A DNA stretch of 64,000 bases from Hylemonella gracilis (GTDB taxonomy: Bacteria; Pseudomonadota; Gammaproteobacteria; Burkholderiales; Burkholderiaceae_C), in contig NZ_CP031395.1 in NCBI RefSeq assembly GCF_004328645.1, positions 2,939,501 to 3,003,500 on the forward strand, given 5' to 3'. Position 1 is the stretch's first letter. Each line of letters begins with the position of its first letter. Below, piece by piece: positions 18,089 through 26,352 of this stretch. Position numbers and translations under genes: made by a program. The notes under the pieces were generated by a model. That model saw only the letters and a program-made list of their open reading frames with translations, did not search any database and had not been told where the DNA came from.

Positions 18089-18153
18089 GCGCCTGAATGT
18101 AGGCAGAGACACGCAAAATAGGCTGCCGTTCTGTGCTTATCAATCCGGTACTG

Positions 18154-18170
18154 GCGGCATAAAATGCCGC
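18154..18170. promoter_or_regulatory. Palindrome between aceE-like gene and lrp-like gene
   Basis: GCGGCAT and ATGCCGC form perfect 7-base arms around AAA, in the 104-base divergent gap, 23 bases before the Lrp-family start codon. A dyad here is where an Lrp/AsnC protein would bind to control itself and the divergent gene; the assignment is inference. Confidence 0.5.
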
Positions 18171-18192
18171 AAAAACAAATTACCCCAGTCCA

Positions 18193-18732
18193 ATGAACCT
18201 CGATACCACCGATTTGCGGATTTTGGACGAGCTGCAGCGCGACGGCGCGCTCTCCAATGTGGAATTGGCCCGGCGCGTGCATCTGAGCCCCTCGCCCTGT
18301 CTGGCCCGGGTCAAGGCGCTGGAGGCTTCGGGCGTGATCGAGCGCTACGTCGCCATCGCCAGCGCCAACAAGCTGGGACTGGGCCTGAACGTCTTCATTT
18401 CCATCAGCCTCAAGTCACAAAGCAAGGAAGACCTGGCCGACTTCGAGCGCCGCATCGCCGAGCACGACGAGGTGATGGAGTGCTACCTGATGACCGGCGA
18501 CTCCGACTACCTCATCCGCGTGGCCTTGCCCGACATCGGCGCGCTGGAGAAGTTCATCCTGGAGCAGCTCAGCCCCATCAGCGGCATCGACAAGATCCGC
18601 TCCAGCTTCGCGCTCAAGCAGGTGCGCTACAAGACGGCATTGCCCTTGCCGAGCCGCGCCTCATCGTTTGCATCGTCGAACGCTCAGGCCAGACGGAACG
18701 ACGCCACGCTGCCCACCAAGGCTTGCGACTGA
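18193..18732 (+). CDS. Lrp/AsnC family transcriptional regulator
   Basis: Feast/famine-type regulator of 179 residues. The N-terminal winged HTH is [50 protein letters not shown]; the RAM ligand-binding domain follows with [29 protein letters not shown]. Homologues usually end near the VRYKTALPL motif, about residue 152. Here a Ser/Arg-rich tail of some 27 residues follows, and the last 49 bases overlap the 3' end of the chemoreceptor on the other strand. It probably responds to an amino acid or 2-oxoacid and controls the divergent AceE-type gene. Confidence 0.9.
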   Translation: MNLDTTDLRILDELQRDGALSNVELARRVHLSPSPCLARVKALEASGVIERYVAIASANKLGLGLNVFISISLKSQSKEDLADFERRIAEHDEVMECYLMTGDSDYLIRVALPDIGALEKFILEQLSPISGIDKIRSSFALKQVRYKTALPLPSRASSFASSNAQARRNDATLPTKACD

Positions 18733-20222
18733 TCCCGCAGGCTCTGCGCGGCGGCGGAACATTGCTCCACCAGTGCCGCGTTCTGCTGCGTGGCCTGGTC
18801 GATCTGGGCGATGGCCTCGCTGATCTGCGCCACGCCCCGCGATTGCTCCTCCATCGCGTGGGCGATTTCCTGCATGTGGATCGCCACCTCGCCAATGGCC
18901 GAGGCCGCCTCGGTGACGGTCGCGCCCGCCCCGCCGACCTGGCCCGCGCCCGCGCTGATCTCCTGCACGCTGCCCAGGATCAGTTCCTTGATTTCCTTTG
19001 CGGCGGTGGCTGAGCGCTGGGCCAGGGTGCGCACCTCGCCCGCCACCACCGCGAACCCCCGGCCCTGTTCGCCCGCGCGCGCGGCTTCCACTGCGGCGTT
19101 CAGGGCCAGGATGTTGGTCTGGAAGGCGATGCCGTCGATCACGCCGATGATGTCCACGATCTTGCGGGACGAATCCTCGATGCGGCGCATGGTCTCCACC
19201 GAGGCCCCCACGGCCTCGCCCCCCTGCCCCGCCACGGTACGCGCCCGCGTGGACTGCTCGTTGGCCCGCAGGACCTGGGCGGTGTTCTCGCGCACCGAGG
19301 CCGTCATCTGCTGGATGGCCGAGGCGGTCTGTTGCAAGGCACTGGCCTGGGTTTCGGTGCGGGCCGACAGATCGTTGTTGCCAGTGGCGATCTGCACGCC
19401 GGCCGAGGCCACGGATTCTGCCGCCTGCTGCACACTGCGCACCAGGCGGCGCAGGCTATGGTTCATGTGCGCCAGGTTGCTGATCAAGGCACGCACCTCG
19501 GTGTAGCCTCTGGTGGCGTCCACCTCCTGGCTCAGGTCCCCCTGGGCCACGGCTTCGGCCAGCCGTCCAGCGACAGCCAGTCCGCCCAACACCCGACGCG
19601 TGATGCGGATGCACAAGAGCAGCACGGCGATGGTCGCCAAGGCCATGGCCACGAGCACCCAGAGGTGGGCCTCACGGGCCACATCCCCGCCGTACTGACG
19701 CACGCGCTCGCCATGGGCCTCCAGCAGGTCGCTCGGCTCCGCCAGGGATTTTTCCAGCGCCTCGAAGGCGTCGTGGAAGCCCCGCATGCCGGCCTGCGCG
19801 CCCGGCAGGTCGGTGGCCATCTGGCGTAGCAGGCGCGCCCCCATCTCGGCGTAGGCACGGGCCTGGGGCAGGACGGCGCTCACCTTGGCGCGGATGTCCG
19901 GCGGCAGGTCGATGGCCTGCAGGGCGCTCAGATGCTGGTTGAAGGTCGCGGCGTGCTCGTCCAGTTCCTTGGCGGCGGCGGCCAGGCCGGCGGCATCCTG
20001 GGCCTGGGCCGCCAGCAAGCCCTGCAGCACGCCGGAACGGATCGCGTCGTGCATCATGTCCGCCAGGGCCGCGTTCTGCATCGCATCCCCCATGGCGGTG
20101 GCGGTATCCAGCTGGTGCGTCAGGCGCTCGACCGCCAGCCAGCCGACGAGGCCCACCACCAGCGACCCCGCGCAGGCCAGCGCGCCCAGGGCCGTCAAGG
20201 CCAGCTTCAGGCTCAGTTTCAT
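18684..20222 (-). CDS. Methyl-accepting chemotaxis protein
   Basis: Chemoreceptor of 512 residues. A first membrane helix lies at about 5-28, a periplasmic helical ligand domain follows, and a second helix near 195-215 leads into a HAMP linker. The cytoplasmic signalling hairpin has its conserved tip [37 protein letters not shown]. The ATG at 20222 is preceded by AGGAGG. The C-terminus ends SVASFRLA without a CheR-tethering pentapeptide. No che genes are near, so it is an isolated receptor with an unknown ligand. A scrap of a close paralogue lies at 14552-14622. Confidence 0.93.
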   Translation of the reverse strand: MKLSLKLALTALGALACAGSLVVGLVGWLAVERLTHQLDTATAMGDAMQNAALADMMHDAIRSGVLQGLLAAQAQDAAGLAAAAKELDEHAATFNQHLSALQAIDLPPDIRAKVSAVLPQARAYAEMGARLLRQMATDLPGAQAGMRGFHDAFEALEKSLAEPSDLLEAHGERVRQYGGDVAREAHLWVLVAMALATIAVLLLCIRITRRVLGGLAVAGRLAEAVAQGDLSQEVDATRGYTEVRALISNLAHMNHSLRRLVRSVQQAAESVASAGVQIATGNNDLSARTETQASALQQTASAIQQMTASVRENTAQVLRANEQSTRARTVAGQGGEAVGASVETMRRIEDSSRKIVDIIGVIDGIAFQTNILALNAAVEAARAGEQGRGFAVVAGEVRTLAQRSATAAKEIKELILGSVQEISAGAGQVGGAGATVTEAASAIGEVAIHMQEIAHAMEEQSRGVAQISEAIAQIDQATQQNAALVEQCSAAAQSLRDQSQALVGSVASFRLA

Positions 20223-20409
20223 CGCCCCTCCTGAATGTCGTGTCGTGGTGGCCAGTGTCAGCCAAGGCGCCAAGGCGCGCAAGTCATGTCACGCGGCCTC
20301 ACCCCACCGCCCCGCCCCAGGGAACACCTGACCACCGTCAAGAATCGCCAAAACAGATCGGCGCCGGACCCGTCGACACGCGTAAAATCCGCCCCACGCT
20401 CCACACGGG

Positions 20410-20516
20410 GCGCATCCGCTAGGGGTGTTGCCGCGACTCCCGGCCGCAAGGCCAGGAACACGGTGACTGAGAAAGTCCCTTTGAACCTGATTGAGGTAAT
20501 CCTCGCGCAGGGAAGC
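20410..20516 (+). promoter_or_regulatory. TPP riboswitch (THI element)
   Basis: The conserved core is present in order: AGGGGTG near 20420, CTGAGA at 20467-20472, CCCTTTGAACCTGAT around 20477-20491, GGTAAT at about 20495 and the closing CGCAGGGA. It ends only about nine bases before the TTG start of cytX, so binding of thiamine diphosphate most likely hides the ribosome-binding region and represses the whole thiamine operon. A variable stem is formed by CGGCCGCAAGGCC. Sequence match to the family is very clear. Confidence 0.95.
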
Positions 20517-20524
20517 CGCTCCAG

Positions 20525-21865
20525 TTGTCCACTCAAGACACCGATCCGCTGGAGCCCAGCCCACCTGCCTACGTTATTCCGGAATTAACGCATGGCATCC
20601 GCATCGAACAACGGCGTCAACGACGCAACGACCCCCTCTCCCCCGAGCGCCGCGCCTTCGGCTTCCATGACCACGCCTCGCTCTGGTTCAGCCTGGGCGT
20701 GGGCCTGCTGGTCATGCAGGTCGGCGCCTACCTGATGCCTGCGCTGGGCACGCGGGAGGCACTGATCGCCATCATCGCGGGCTCCATCCTGGGCGCCTTC
20801 CTGCTGGGCTGTGTGGCCAAACTGGGCGCGGACAGCGGCCTGGCCAGCGCGGGCCTGATGCACGCGGTCTACGGCCGACGCTTCGCTGTGCTGCCCATCG
20901 TGCTCAACATCGTGCAATTGATCGGCTGGGGCAGCTTCGAGCTGGTCGTGATGCGCGACGCGAGTGTGGCCATCACCGGGGCCTCGGCCGCCTGGGTGCC
21001 CTGGCTCGCGACCCTGTTCTGGGGCGCCATCGTCGCCCTGCTGATCAGCGGCTCCATGGTCACGCTCGTGCGCAGGCTGATCGCGCGCGTGGCATTGCCG
21101 CTGGTGGTGCTCTCGCTGCTGTGGCTGAGCTGGCAGTTCCTCTCGATGGCCCAGACCCAAGGCCTCGCGGCCTTGTGGAACCGTCCGGGCGAAGGCGGCA
21201 TGGGCGTGCTGTCGGCGCTGGACCTGGTGATCGCCATGCCCATCTCCTGGCTGCCCCTGGTGGCCGACTACGCGCGCCACGGGCGCGATGGCAAGTCCGC
21301 GCTGCGCGGCACCTGGCTGGGTTACGCCCTGGCCAATGTCTGGTGCTACGGCCTGGGCGTGCTGGTCGTGCTGACGCTGCCCAGCGCCAACCTCGTCACC
21401 GCGCTGCTGCTGGCGCAAGGGGGGCTGATCGCGCTCTCGCTCATCCTGATCGACGAGGTGGACAACGCCTATGGCGATGCCTACTCGGGTGCAGTGTCCA
21501 GCCACAGCCTGCTGCCGAAGAAAAGCATCCGCTTCTGGGGTTTCATCATCACCGCCCTGTGCACGGCCTGCGCCCTGGTGCTGCCCATGCACGCCCTGGA
21601 ACCCTTCCTGCTGATGCTGAGCTCGGTCTTCGTGCCGCTCTTCGGCGTGATCCTGGGGCGCCTGGCCTTCGGCGCAAACACCGTCCAGTTGCTCGCCAGC
21701 GCGCGGGCCGTGCACGTCGGCCCCCTGCTGATCTGGCTCGCCGGCATCGCGGTCTACCATGGCGCGCCCATGCTGACTTCCGTGGTCGGTTTCCAGACCG
21801 GCTCGGCCTTGCCCGCGCTGGCCTTCAGCTTCGCACTCGCCTACCTGAGCCGCGACAAGGCATGA
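20525..21865 (+). CDS. cytX: NCS1-family transporter CytX (putative hydroxymethylpyrimidine permease)
   Basis: Inner-membrane permease of 446 residues with about twelve hydrophobic helices, resembling CodB-type NCS1 carriers. CytX members are found behind TPP riboswitches with thiamine genes and are thought to import the pyrimidine precursor HMP; transport here is inferred from that. The frame opens with a TTG at 20525, directly after the riboswitch; no in-frame ATG occurs before the first membrane helix. The stop overlaps the thiD start by four bases. Confidence 0.86.
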   Translation: MSTQDTDPLEPSPPAYVIPELTHGIRIEQRRQRRNDPLSPERRAFGFHDHASLWFSLGVGLLVMQVGAYLMPALGTREALIAIIAGSILGAFLLGCVAKLGADSGLASAGLMHAVYGRRFAVLPIVLNIVQLIGWGSFELVVMRDASVAITGASAAWVPWLATLFWGAIVALLISGSMVTLVRRLIARVALPLVVLSLLWLSWQFLSMAQTQGLAALWNRPGEGGMGVLSALDLVIAMPISWLPLVADYARHGRDGKSALRGTWLGYALANVWCYGLGVLVVLTLPSANLVTALLLAQGGLIALSLILIDEVDNAYGDAYSGAVSSHSLLPKKSIRFWGFIITALCTACALVLPMHALEPFLLMLSSVFVPLFGVILGRLAFGANTVQLLASARAVHVGPLLIWLAGIAVYHGAPMLTSVVGFQTGSALPALAFSFALAYLSRDKA

Positions 21866-22707
21866 CGGCCATGCGACGCTACCCGCGCGTGCTCTCCATC
21901 GCCGGCTCGGACAGCGGCGGTGGCGCCGGCATCCAGGCCGATCTCAAGACCATCGCGGCGCTCGGCGCCTATGGCATGACGGCCATCACCGCGCTGACGG
22001 CGCAGAACACCCAGGGCGTCACCGGCATCCACGCGGTGCCGCCGGAATTCCTCAAGGCGCAGATTCAGGCCGTGGTGGAAGACATCGGCGTGGACGCACT
22101 CAAGATCGGCATGCTGCACGCGCCCGAGATCGTCGAGGTCGTGGCCTGGGCCATACGCCACTACGGCATCGAACGCGTGGTGCTGGACCCGGTCATGGTG
22201 GCCACCAGTGGCGACCGCCTGATCGCCGAAGCGACGGTGAGCGTGCTGGTCAAGCAGCTGTTCCCCCTGGCGATGGTCGTCACCCCCAATCTGGATGAAG
22301 CCGAGCTGCTGCTGGACCGCAAGATCGACGGCGTGACGGCGCTGGAGAGCGCGGCGCGCGAACTGCTGGCCCTGGGCGCGAAGAACGTGCTGCTCAAGGG
22401 CGGCCACCTGCCCGGCGACGAGGTGGTGGACGTGCTGCTATCGCGCGACAGCGCCCCCCTGTTCCTCAAGGCCCCGCGCATCGGCAGCGACAACGTGCAC
22501 GGCACGGGTTGCACCCTGTCCTCGGCCATCGCGTCCTACCTCGCGCTCGGTCATGAACTGCAAGACGCCGTGCGGCGCGCGCGGGCCTGGATCCAGGGTG
22601 CCATCGCGGCAGGCAAGGACGTGCGCACCGGCGGACTGAACGGCGGCGTGGGCCATGGCCCGCTGAACCATGGCTATGCGCCCGTGGCCATGCGGGTGCT
22701 GGGCTGA
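21862..22707 (+). CDS. thiD: Hydroxymethylpyrimidine/phosphomethylpyrimidine kinase ThiD
   Basis: Phosphorylates HMP and HMP-P to give HMP-PP for thiamine synthesis, 281 residues. Signatures: VLSIAGSDSGGGAGIQADLKT at the N-terminus, VVLDPVMVATSGDRL, TPNLDEAELL, and the ATP/anion-hole motif DNVHGTGCTLSSAIAS. The ATG at 21862 overlaps the cytX stop (ATGA); a second ATG at 21871 is possible. Second gene of the riboswitch operon, followed by thiO after 46 bases. Confidence 0.95.
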   Translation: MTAMRRYPRVLSIAGSDSGGGAGIQADLKTIAALGAYGMTAITALTAQNTQGVTGIHAVPPEFLKAQIQAVVEDIGVDALKIGMLHAPEIVEVVAWAIRHYGIERVVLDPVMVATSGDRLIAEATVSVLVKQLFPLAMVVTPNLDEAELLLDRKIDGVTALESAARELLALGAKNVLLKGGHLPGDEVVDVLLSRDSAPLFLKAPRIGSDNVHGTGCTLSSAIASYLALGHELQDAVRRARAWIQGAIAAGKDVRTGGLNGGVGHGPLNHGYAPVAMRVLG

Positions 22708-22753
22708 ACCCAGGCGAACGCACCCCCAAAAAACGCAGACGAGCAAAGAGACC

Positions 22754-23940
22754 ATGCCCACATCGCGCGCTTCATCCTCGGCCCTGGTGCTCGGCGCGGG
22801 CCTCATGGGCCGGTTGCTGGCCTGGCAGCTCGCGCGCCGAGGCTGGCGCGTGACGGTGCACGAGGCCACGGCGGGCGACGCGCCCGCCAACCTCGCGGGC
22901 GTGGCCCCGGGCGCGGCCGCGCGGGTGGCGGCGGCCATGCTGGCACCGCTGGCGGAATCGGCCATCACCGAGCGCAATGTGGTCGAGATGGGCCGCTACG
23001 CCCTGACGCGCTGGCCCCAGTTGCTGGCACAGCTGGCGCGGCCCGTGTTCTTCCAGCAGGAGGGCACGCTCATCCTCTGGCACCGGCAGGACACGGCCGA
23101 AGCCCGGCGTTTCGCCGAACTGCTGCGAACCACGGGCGAGCAAGTACCGCAGTTGCCGCGCATGCAGTCCCTGGATGCTGCTGGCGTGCACGCACTCGAA
23201 CCTGGCCTGGAACAGCGCTTCGCCCAAGGCCTCTACCTGCCCGGTGAAGGACAACTCGACAACCGGCAACTGCTCGCCGCCCTGTTGCACGAGCTGCAGG
23301 CCTTGGGCGTGACCTTGCACTGGAACAGCCCGCGCGCGCCGGAAGACCGGCCGAGGCCGGAGGACGGCCCGGTGGACTGGGTCTTCGACTGCCGCGGCCT
23401 GGGCGCGCGCGCTCAGACAGCGCCGCGCGATGATGACAATGGAATGCACGCCACTTTGCGCGGCGATGGACCTGGAGCGCACGCCGCTTTGCGCGGCGTG
23501 CGGGCGAGGTGGCCCGGGTGCATGCGCCCGAAGTGAAGTTGACGCGGCCGACGCGACTGATCCACCCGCGCTACCCGATCTACATCGCGCCCAAGCAGAA
23601 CGACCTCTACGTGATCGGTGCGACCGAGATCGAGAGCGAGGACATGTCGCCGCCCAGCGTGCGTTCCACGCTGGAGCTGCTGAGCGCGGCCTACGCCGTG
23701 CACCCGGGTTTCGCCGAGGGGCGCATCATCGAGATCGCCGCGCATTGCCGCCCTGCCTTGCCGGACAATCTGCCCGAGATCCGCGTGACACGCGGACCCG
23801 GCGCGCCGGTCATGCGCATCAACGGCCTGTACCGCCATGGTTTCATGATCTCCCCCGCCCTGCTGGACGCGGCGCTGGAGATCGTCGAACAGGACCGCCA
23901 CACGCTCGCCGAGCAACTTGAACTCAGGATCGCGGCATGA
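22754..23940 (+). pseudogene. thiO: Glycine oxidase ThiO, interrupted by a single-base frameshift
   Basis: FAD enzyme that makes dehydroglycine for the thiazole ring. The first part starts at the ATG 22754 and carries the FAD motif LVLGAGLMGRLLAWQLARRG; it runs to LRGVR and then derails into a stop at about 23536. The rest, EVARVHAPEVKLTRPTRLIHPRYPIY to the end at 23940, lies in another frame. One extra G in the GGG at 23502-23504 would restore LRGVRGEVARVHAPEVK, the normal family sequence. The site follows a perfect hairpin (23479-23501) and a 33-base in-frame duplication encoding HATLRG/HAALRG. A sequencing error is likelier than a true lesion because the rest is well conserved. Confidence 0.85.
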
Positions 23941-24134
23941 AAGTGCTCATCAACCAACAGACCCATGAACTCGACGGCTACGCCACGCTGGCCGACGCCG
24001 TCGCGGCCATCGAGGCCAGGCCGCCGTTCGCGGCCGCGGTCAACACCCAATTCGTCCCCAGGACGCAATACGCGCAACACCCCCTGTGCGATGGCGACCA
24101 GGTGGAAATCATCTCTCCCGTCACCGGCGGATAA
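23937..24134 (+). CDS. thiS: Sulfur carrier protein ThiS
   Basis: Ubiquitin-like carrier of 65 residues that ends in the required Gly-Gly (SPVTGG), which becomes a thiocarboxylate and donates sulfur to the thiazole ring. The start overlaps the thiO stop by four bases and thiG begins 11 bases downstream, so translation is coupled. Length and the motif [15 protein letters not shown] are typical. Confidence 0.95.
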   Translation: MKVLINQQTHELDGYATLADAVAAIEARPPFAAAVNTQFVPRTQYAQHPLCDGDQVEIISPVTGG

Positions 24135-24145
24135 GCGGAGGCCGA

Positions 24146-24958
24146 ATGAAGAATGACCTGATCCACGACGACCCGCTCGTCCTCTACGGCGAGACCTTCC
24201 CCAGTCGCCTGCTGCTGGGCACCTCGCGCTACCCCTCGCCCGCAGTGCTGGAAGCGGCCGTGCAGACCGCCCGGCCCGCCATGCTGACGGCATCGCTACG
24301 CCGCCAGGGAGCGGGTTCTGTGTCGCCGGAAAGCGGCCAGGCCTTCTGGCAGTTGCTGCGCAAGCTGGGCGTGCCCGTGCTGCCCAACACGGCAGGCTGC
24401 CACAGCCCGCGCGAGGTCATCACCACCGCGCAGATGGCGCGCGAGGTCTTCGAGACCGACTGGATCAAGCTGGAACTGATCGGCGACGACTACACCCTGC
24501 AGCCCGACACGCTGCGCCTGGTCGACACGGCCGACCAGTTGCTCAAGGACGGCTTCAAGGTACTGCCCTACTGCACGGAAGACCTGGTGCTCTGCCAGCG
24601 CTTGGTGGACGTGGGCTGCCAGGCCGTGATGCCCTGGGCTGCGCCCATCGGCACCGGCAAGGGGCCGGTGAACCCCTACGCCATGCGCCAGCTGCGCGAG
24701 CGCCTGGACGTGCCGCTGATCGTGGACGCGGGCCTGGGCCGGCCCTCGCACGCCTGCACGGTCATGGAATGGGGCTACGACGCCGTGCTGCTCAACACCG
24801 CCGTGGCCCTGGCGCGGGACCCGGTGGCGATGGCCGGCGCCTTCGCCGCCGCCGTGCAGGCCGGGCGCGCGGCCCACCTCGGCGGCGCGATGGACGAACA
24901 GGACGCGGCCCAGCCCTCCACGCCCGTGCTGGGCACGCCCTTCTGGCATGCAAAATGA
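24146..24958 (+). CDS. thiG: Thiazole synthase ThiG
   Basis: TIM-barrel enzyme of 270 residues forming thiazole phosphate from deoxyxylulose phosphate, dehydroglycine and ThiS thiocarboxylate. Motifs: [41 protein letters not shown], and [18 protein letters not shown], where the Lys is the Schiff-base residue. GGAGG precedes the ATG at 24146. The C-terminus [12 protein letters not shown] is family-like. It is followed by a repeat-bearing gap before thiE. Confidence 0.95.
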   Translation: MKNDLIHDDPLVLYGETFPSRLLLGTSRYPSPAVLEAAVQTARPAMLTASLRRQGAGSVSPESGQAFWQLLRKLGVPVLPNTAGCHSPREVITTAQMAREVFETDWIKLELIGDDYTLQPDTLRLVDTADQLLKDGFKVLPYCTEDLVLCQRLVDVGCQAVMPWAAPIGTGKGPVNPYAMRQLRERLDVPLIVDAGLGRPSHACTVMEWGYDAVLLNTAVALARDPVAMAGAFAAAVQAGRAAHLGGAMDEQDAAQPSTPVLGTPFWHAK

Positions 24959-25130
24959 ACACCCCCAGGCTACGCGCCTCGTTGGGCGCGTCTCCCACAA
25001 ACCTACGCCAGAGGCGCAGGCTCTTCGATCTGTCCAAGCCTGCGCAGGCAGGCTTGGAGCCGCAGCCCTCAGCCCTTGCAGGGGGCAACGCCAGTGGCTA
25101 AGGCCTTGCCGGCTCCACGGCGTTCCCCGC
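24959..25130 (+). repeat. Stem-loop intergenic repeat between thiG and thiE
   Basis: Its core is a perfect hairpin at 25034-25057: CCAAGCCTGC and GCAGGCTTGG around GCAG. The flanks (CCCCCAGGCTACGCGC before, GGAGCCGCAGCCCTC after) match, in reverse orientation, the repeat at 26165-26352. No coding potential. As it lies within the thi operon, the hairpin might reduce expression of thiE, but it lacks a T-run and is not a clear terminator. Confidence 0.75.
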
Positions 25131-25182
25131 ATCATTCGCTTCTTGAGGTCCAAGCTTTGCTCAACGTGAAAGCGCCATCGAC

Positions 25183-26154
25183 GTGACCCCGCTGACCACC
25201 AACGCGCGCGCCATCGTCGCGGCCCATCCCGACAAGGCCATTCCCGTCGTCGGCCAGCCGCAGCCACGCTACAGCCTCGATGACCCGATCTACCGCGCCG
25301 CCCTGCAGGCGGCACTGGCCCTGGGTTTCATCGAAGTCGACGCCGAATGCCTGGCGCGCGCCTGGCTGGCGCAGTCGCGGCGCACCGGCCGTTTCGACCC
25401 AGACCTGTGGCCAGTCCAGGCTTCGGACTTCGGCCTGCGCCCGCGTGACGAGGGCACCAGCGCTTCGGGGGCGTCGAAGGCCTTCGCAAGCTGCCCACCC
25501 CGTCTGGGCGTCTACGCCGTGCTGCCGGACGCGCAGTGGGTGGGCCGCATGGCCCAAGCCGGCATACCCACACTGCAGCTGCGTTTCAAATCCCCGGACC
25601 CGCTGGCCGTGCGGCGCGAAGTCCGCGCCGCCATCGAAGCCGTGAGCGCCACCCACCGGCAAAGCGGCTCACGCAGCCTGCTGTTCATCAACGACCACTG
25701 GCGCGAGACCCTGGAGGTCTTGGCGACCGACGCGAGCCACCTCGACTTCCTGGGCGTGCACCTGGGCCAGGAGGACATGGATGCGGCGGCCATGGTGGAG
25801 GGCTTCGAAGCCCTCCGGGCCAGCGGCCTGCGCCTGGGCCTGTCCACCCACGGCTACGCCGAGATGCAACGCGCCGCCGCGCTGCAGCCCAGTTACATCG
25901 CCATGGGCGCGGTCTACCCGACCACGCTGAAGCAAATGGCCACCGCACCGCAAGGCCCGGGCCGGCTGGCCGTTTATGCGCGACTGGTGCAGCAGGCGGG
26001 CTACCCCGGCGTGGCCATTGGCGGCATTTCGGCGGCGGAACTGCCCGTGATCAAGGCCACCGGCGTCGGCTCCCTGGCCGTGGTGCGCGCCATCATGGCC
26101 GAGGCGAATCCAGAAGTCGCAGCAGCCCATTTGATGGCGGACTGGGGCACATGA
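25183..26154 (+). CDS. thiE: Thiamine-phosphate synthase ThiE with N-terminal extension
   Basis: Joins HMP-PP and thiazole phosphate, 323 residues. The C-terminal ~210 residues are the TIM-barrel: TLQLRFKS, LLFINDHWRE, LDFLGVHLGQEDM, LGLSTHGYAEM, YIAMGAVYPTTLKQMA and PGVAIGGISAAELP. The first ~105 residues (NARAIVAAHPDKAIPVVGQ... RRTGRFDPDLWPVQ) are an extra region absent from short ThiE proteins; similar long forms are known in related betaproteobacteria, and its role is unknown. A GTG at 25183 is used as start. A stem-loop repeat stands on each side of the gene. Confidence 0.9.
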   Translation: MTPLTTNARAIVAAHPDKAIPVVGQPQPRYSLDDPIYRAALQAALALGFIEVDAECLARAWLAQSRRTGRFDPDLWPVQASDFGLRPRDEGTSASGASKAFASCPPRLGVYAVLPDAQWVGRMAQAGIPTLQLRFKSPDPLAVRREVRAAIEAVSATHRQSGSRSLLFINDHWRETLEVLATDASHLDFLGVHLGQEDMDAAAMVEGFEALRASGLRLGLSTHGYAEMQRAAALQPSYIAMGAVYPTTLKQMATAPQGPGRLAVYARLVQQAGYPGVAIGGISAAELPVIKATGVGSLAVVRAIMAEANPEVAAAHLMADWGT

Positions 26155-26164
26155 CCACTCCACT

Positions 26165-26352
26165 CTAAATACCCGGGCACTCGCGGAACTGGCAATGCCC
26201 TAGCCGCTGAGTCGTCCCCCCTGCCACAGAAGGTTGGCGTTCAGGGGGCCGAGGGCTGCGGCTCCAAGCCTGCCCGCGCAGGCTTGGACAGGCCGAGGAG
26301 CCATTGCCTCTGGCAATCGGCACCGGGCGCGCGTAGCGCCTCAGGGGGAGGA
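26165..26352 (-). repeat. Stem-loop intergenic repeat, inverted copy after thiE
   Basis: The reverse complement follows the same layout as the repeat at 24959-25130. The hairpin at 26264-26287 has the same 10-base arms with loop GCGG instead of GCAG on the repeat strand, and the adjoining GGAGCCGCAGCCCTC is shared. It lies between the convergent ends of thiE and the diguanylate cyclase gene. Confidence 0.75.

Noticed and set aside
15602..18121. Very long open frame opposite the aceE-like gene
   Set aside because: The antisense frame of a GC-rich gene; its translation is Arg/Gly/His-rich without any family motif, while the minus strand encodes a full AceE-type enzyme.
23509..23940. Separate small gene after thiO
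   Set aside because: It is the C-terminal part of ThiO in another frame; one added G joins it to the upstream part.
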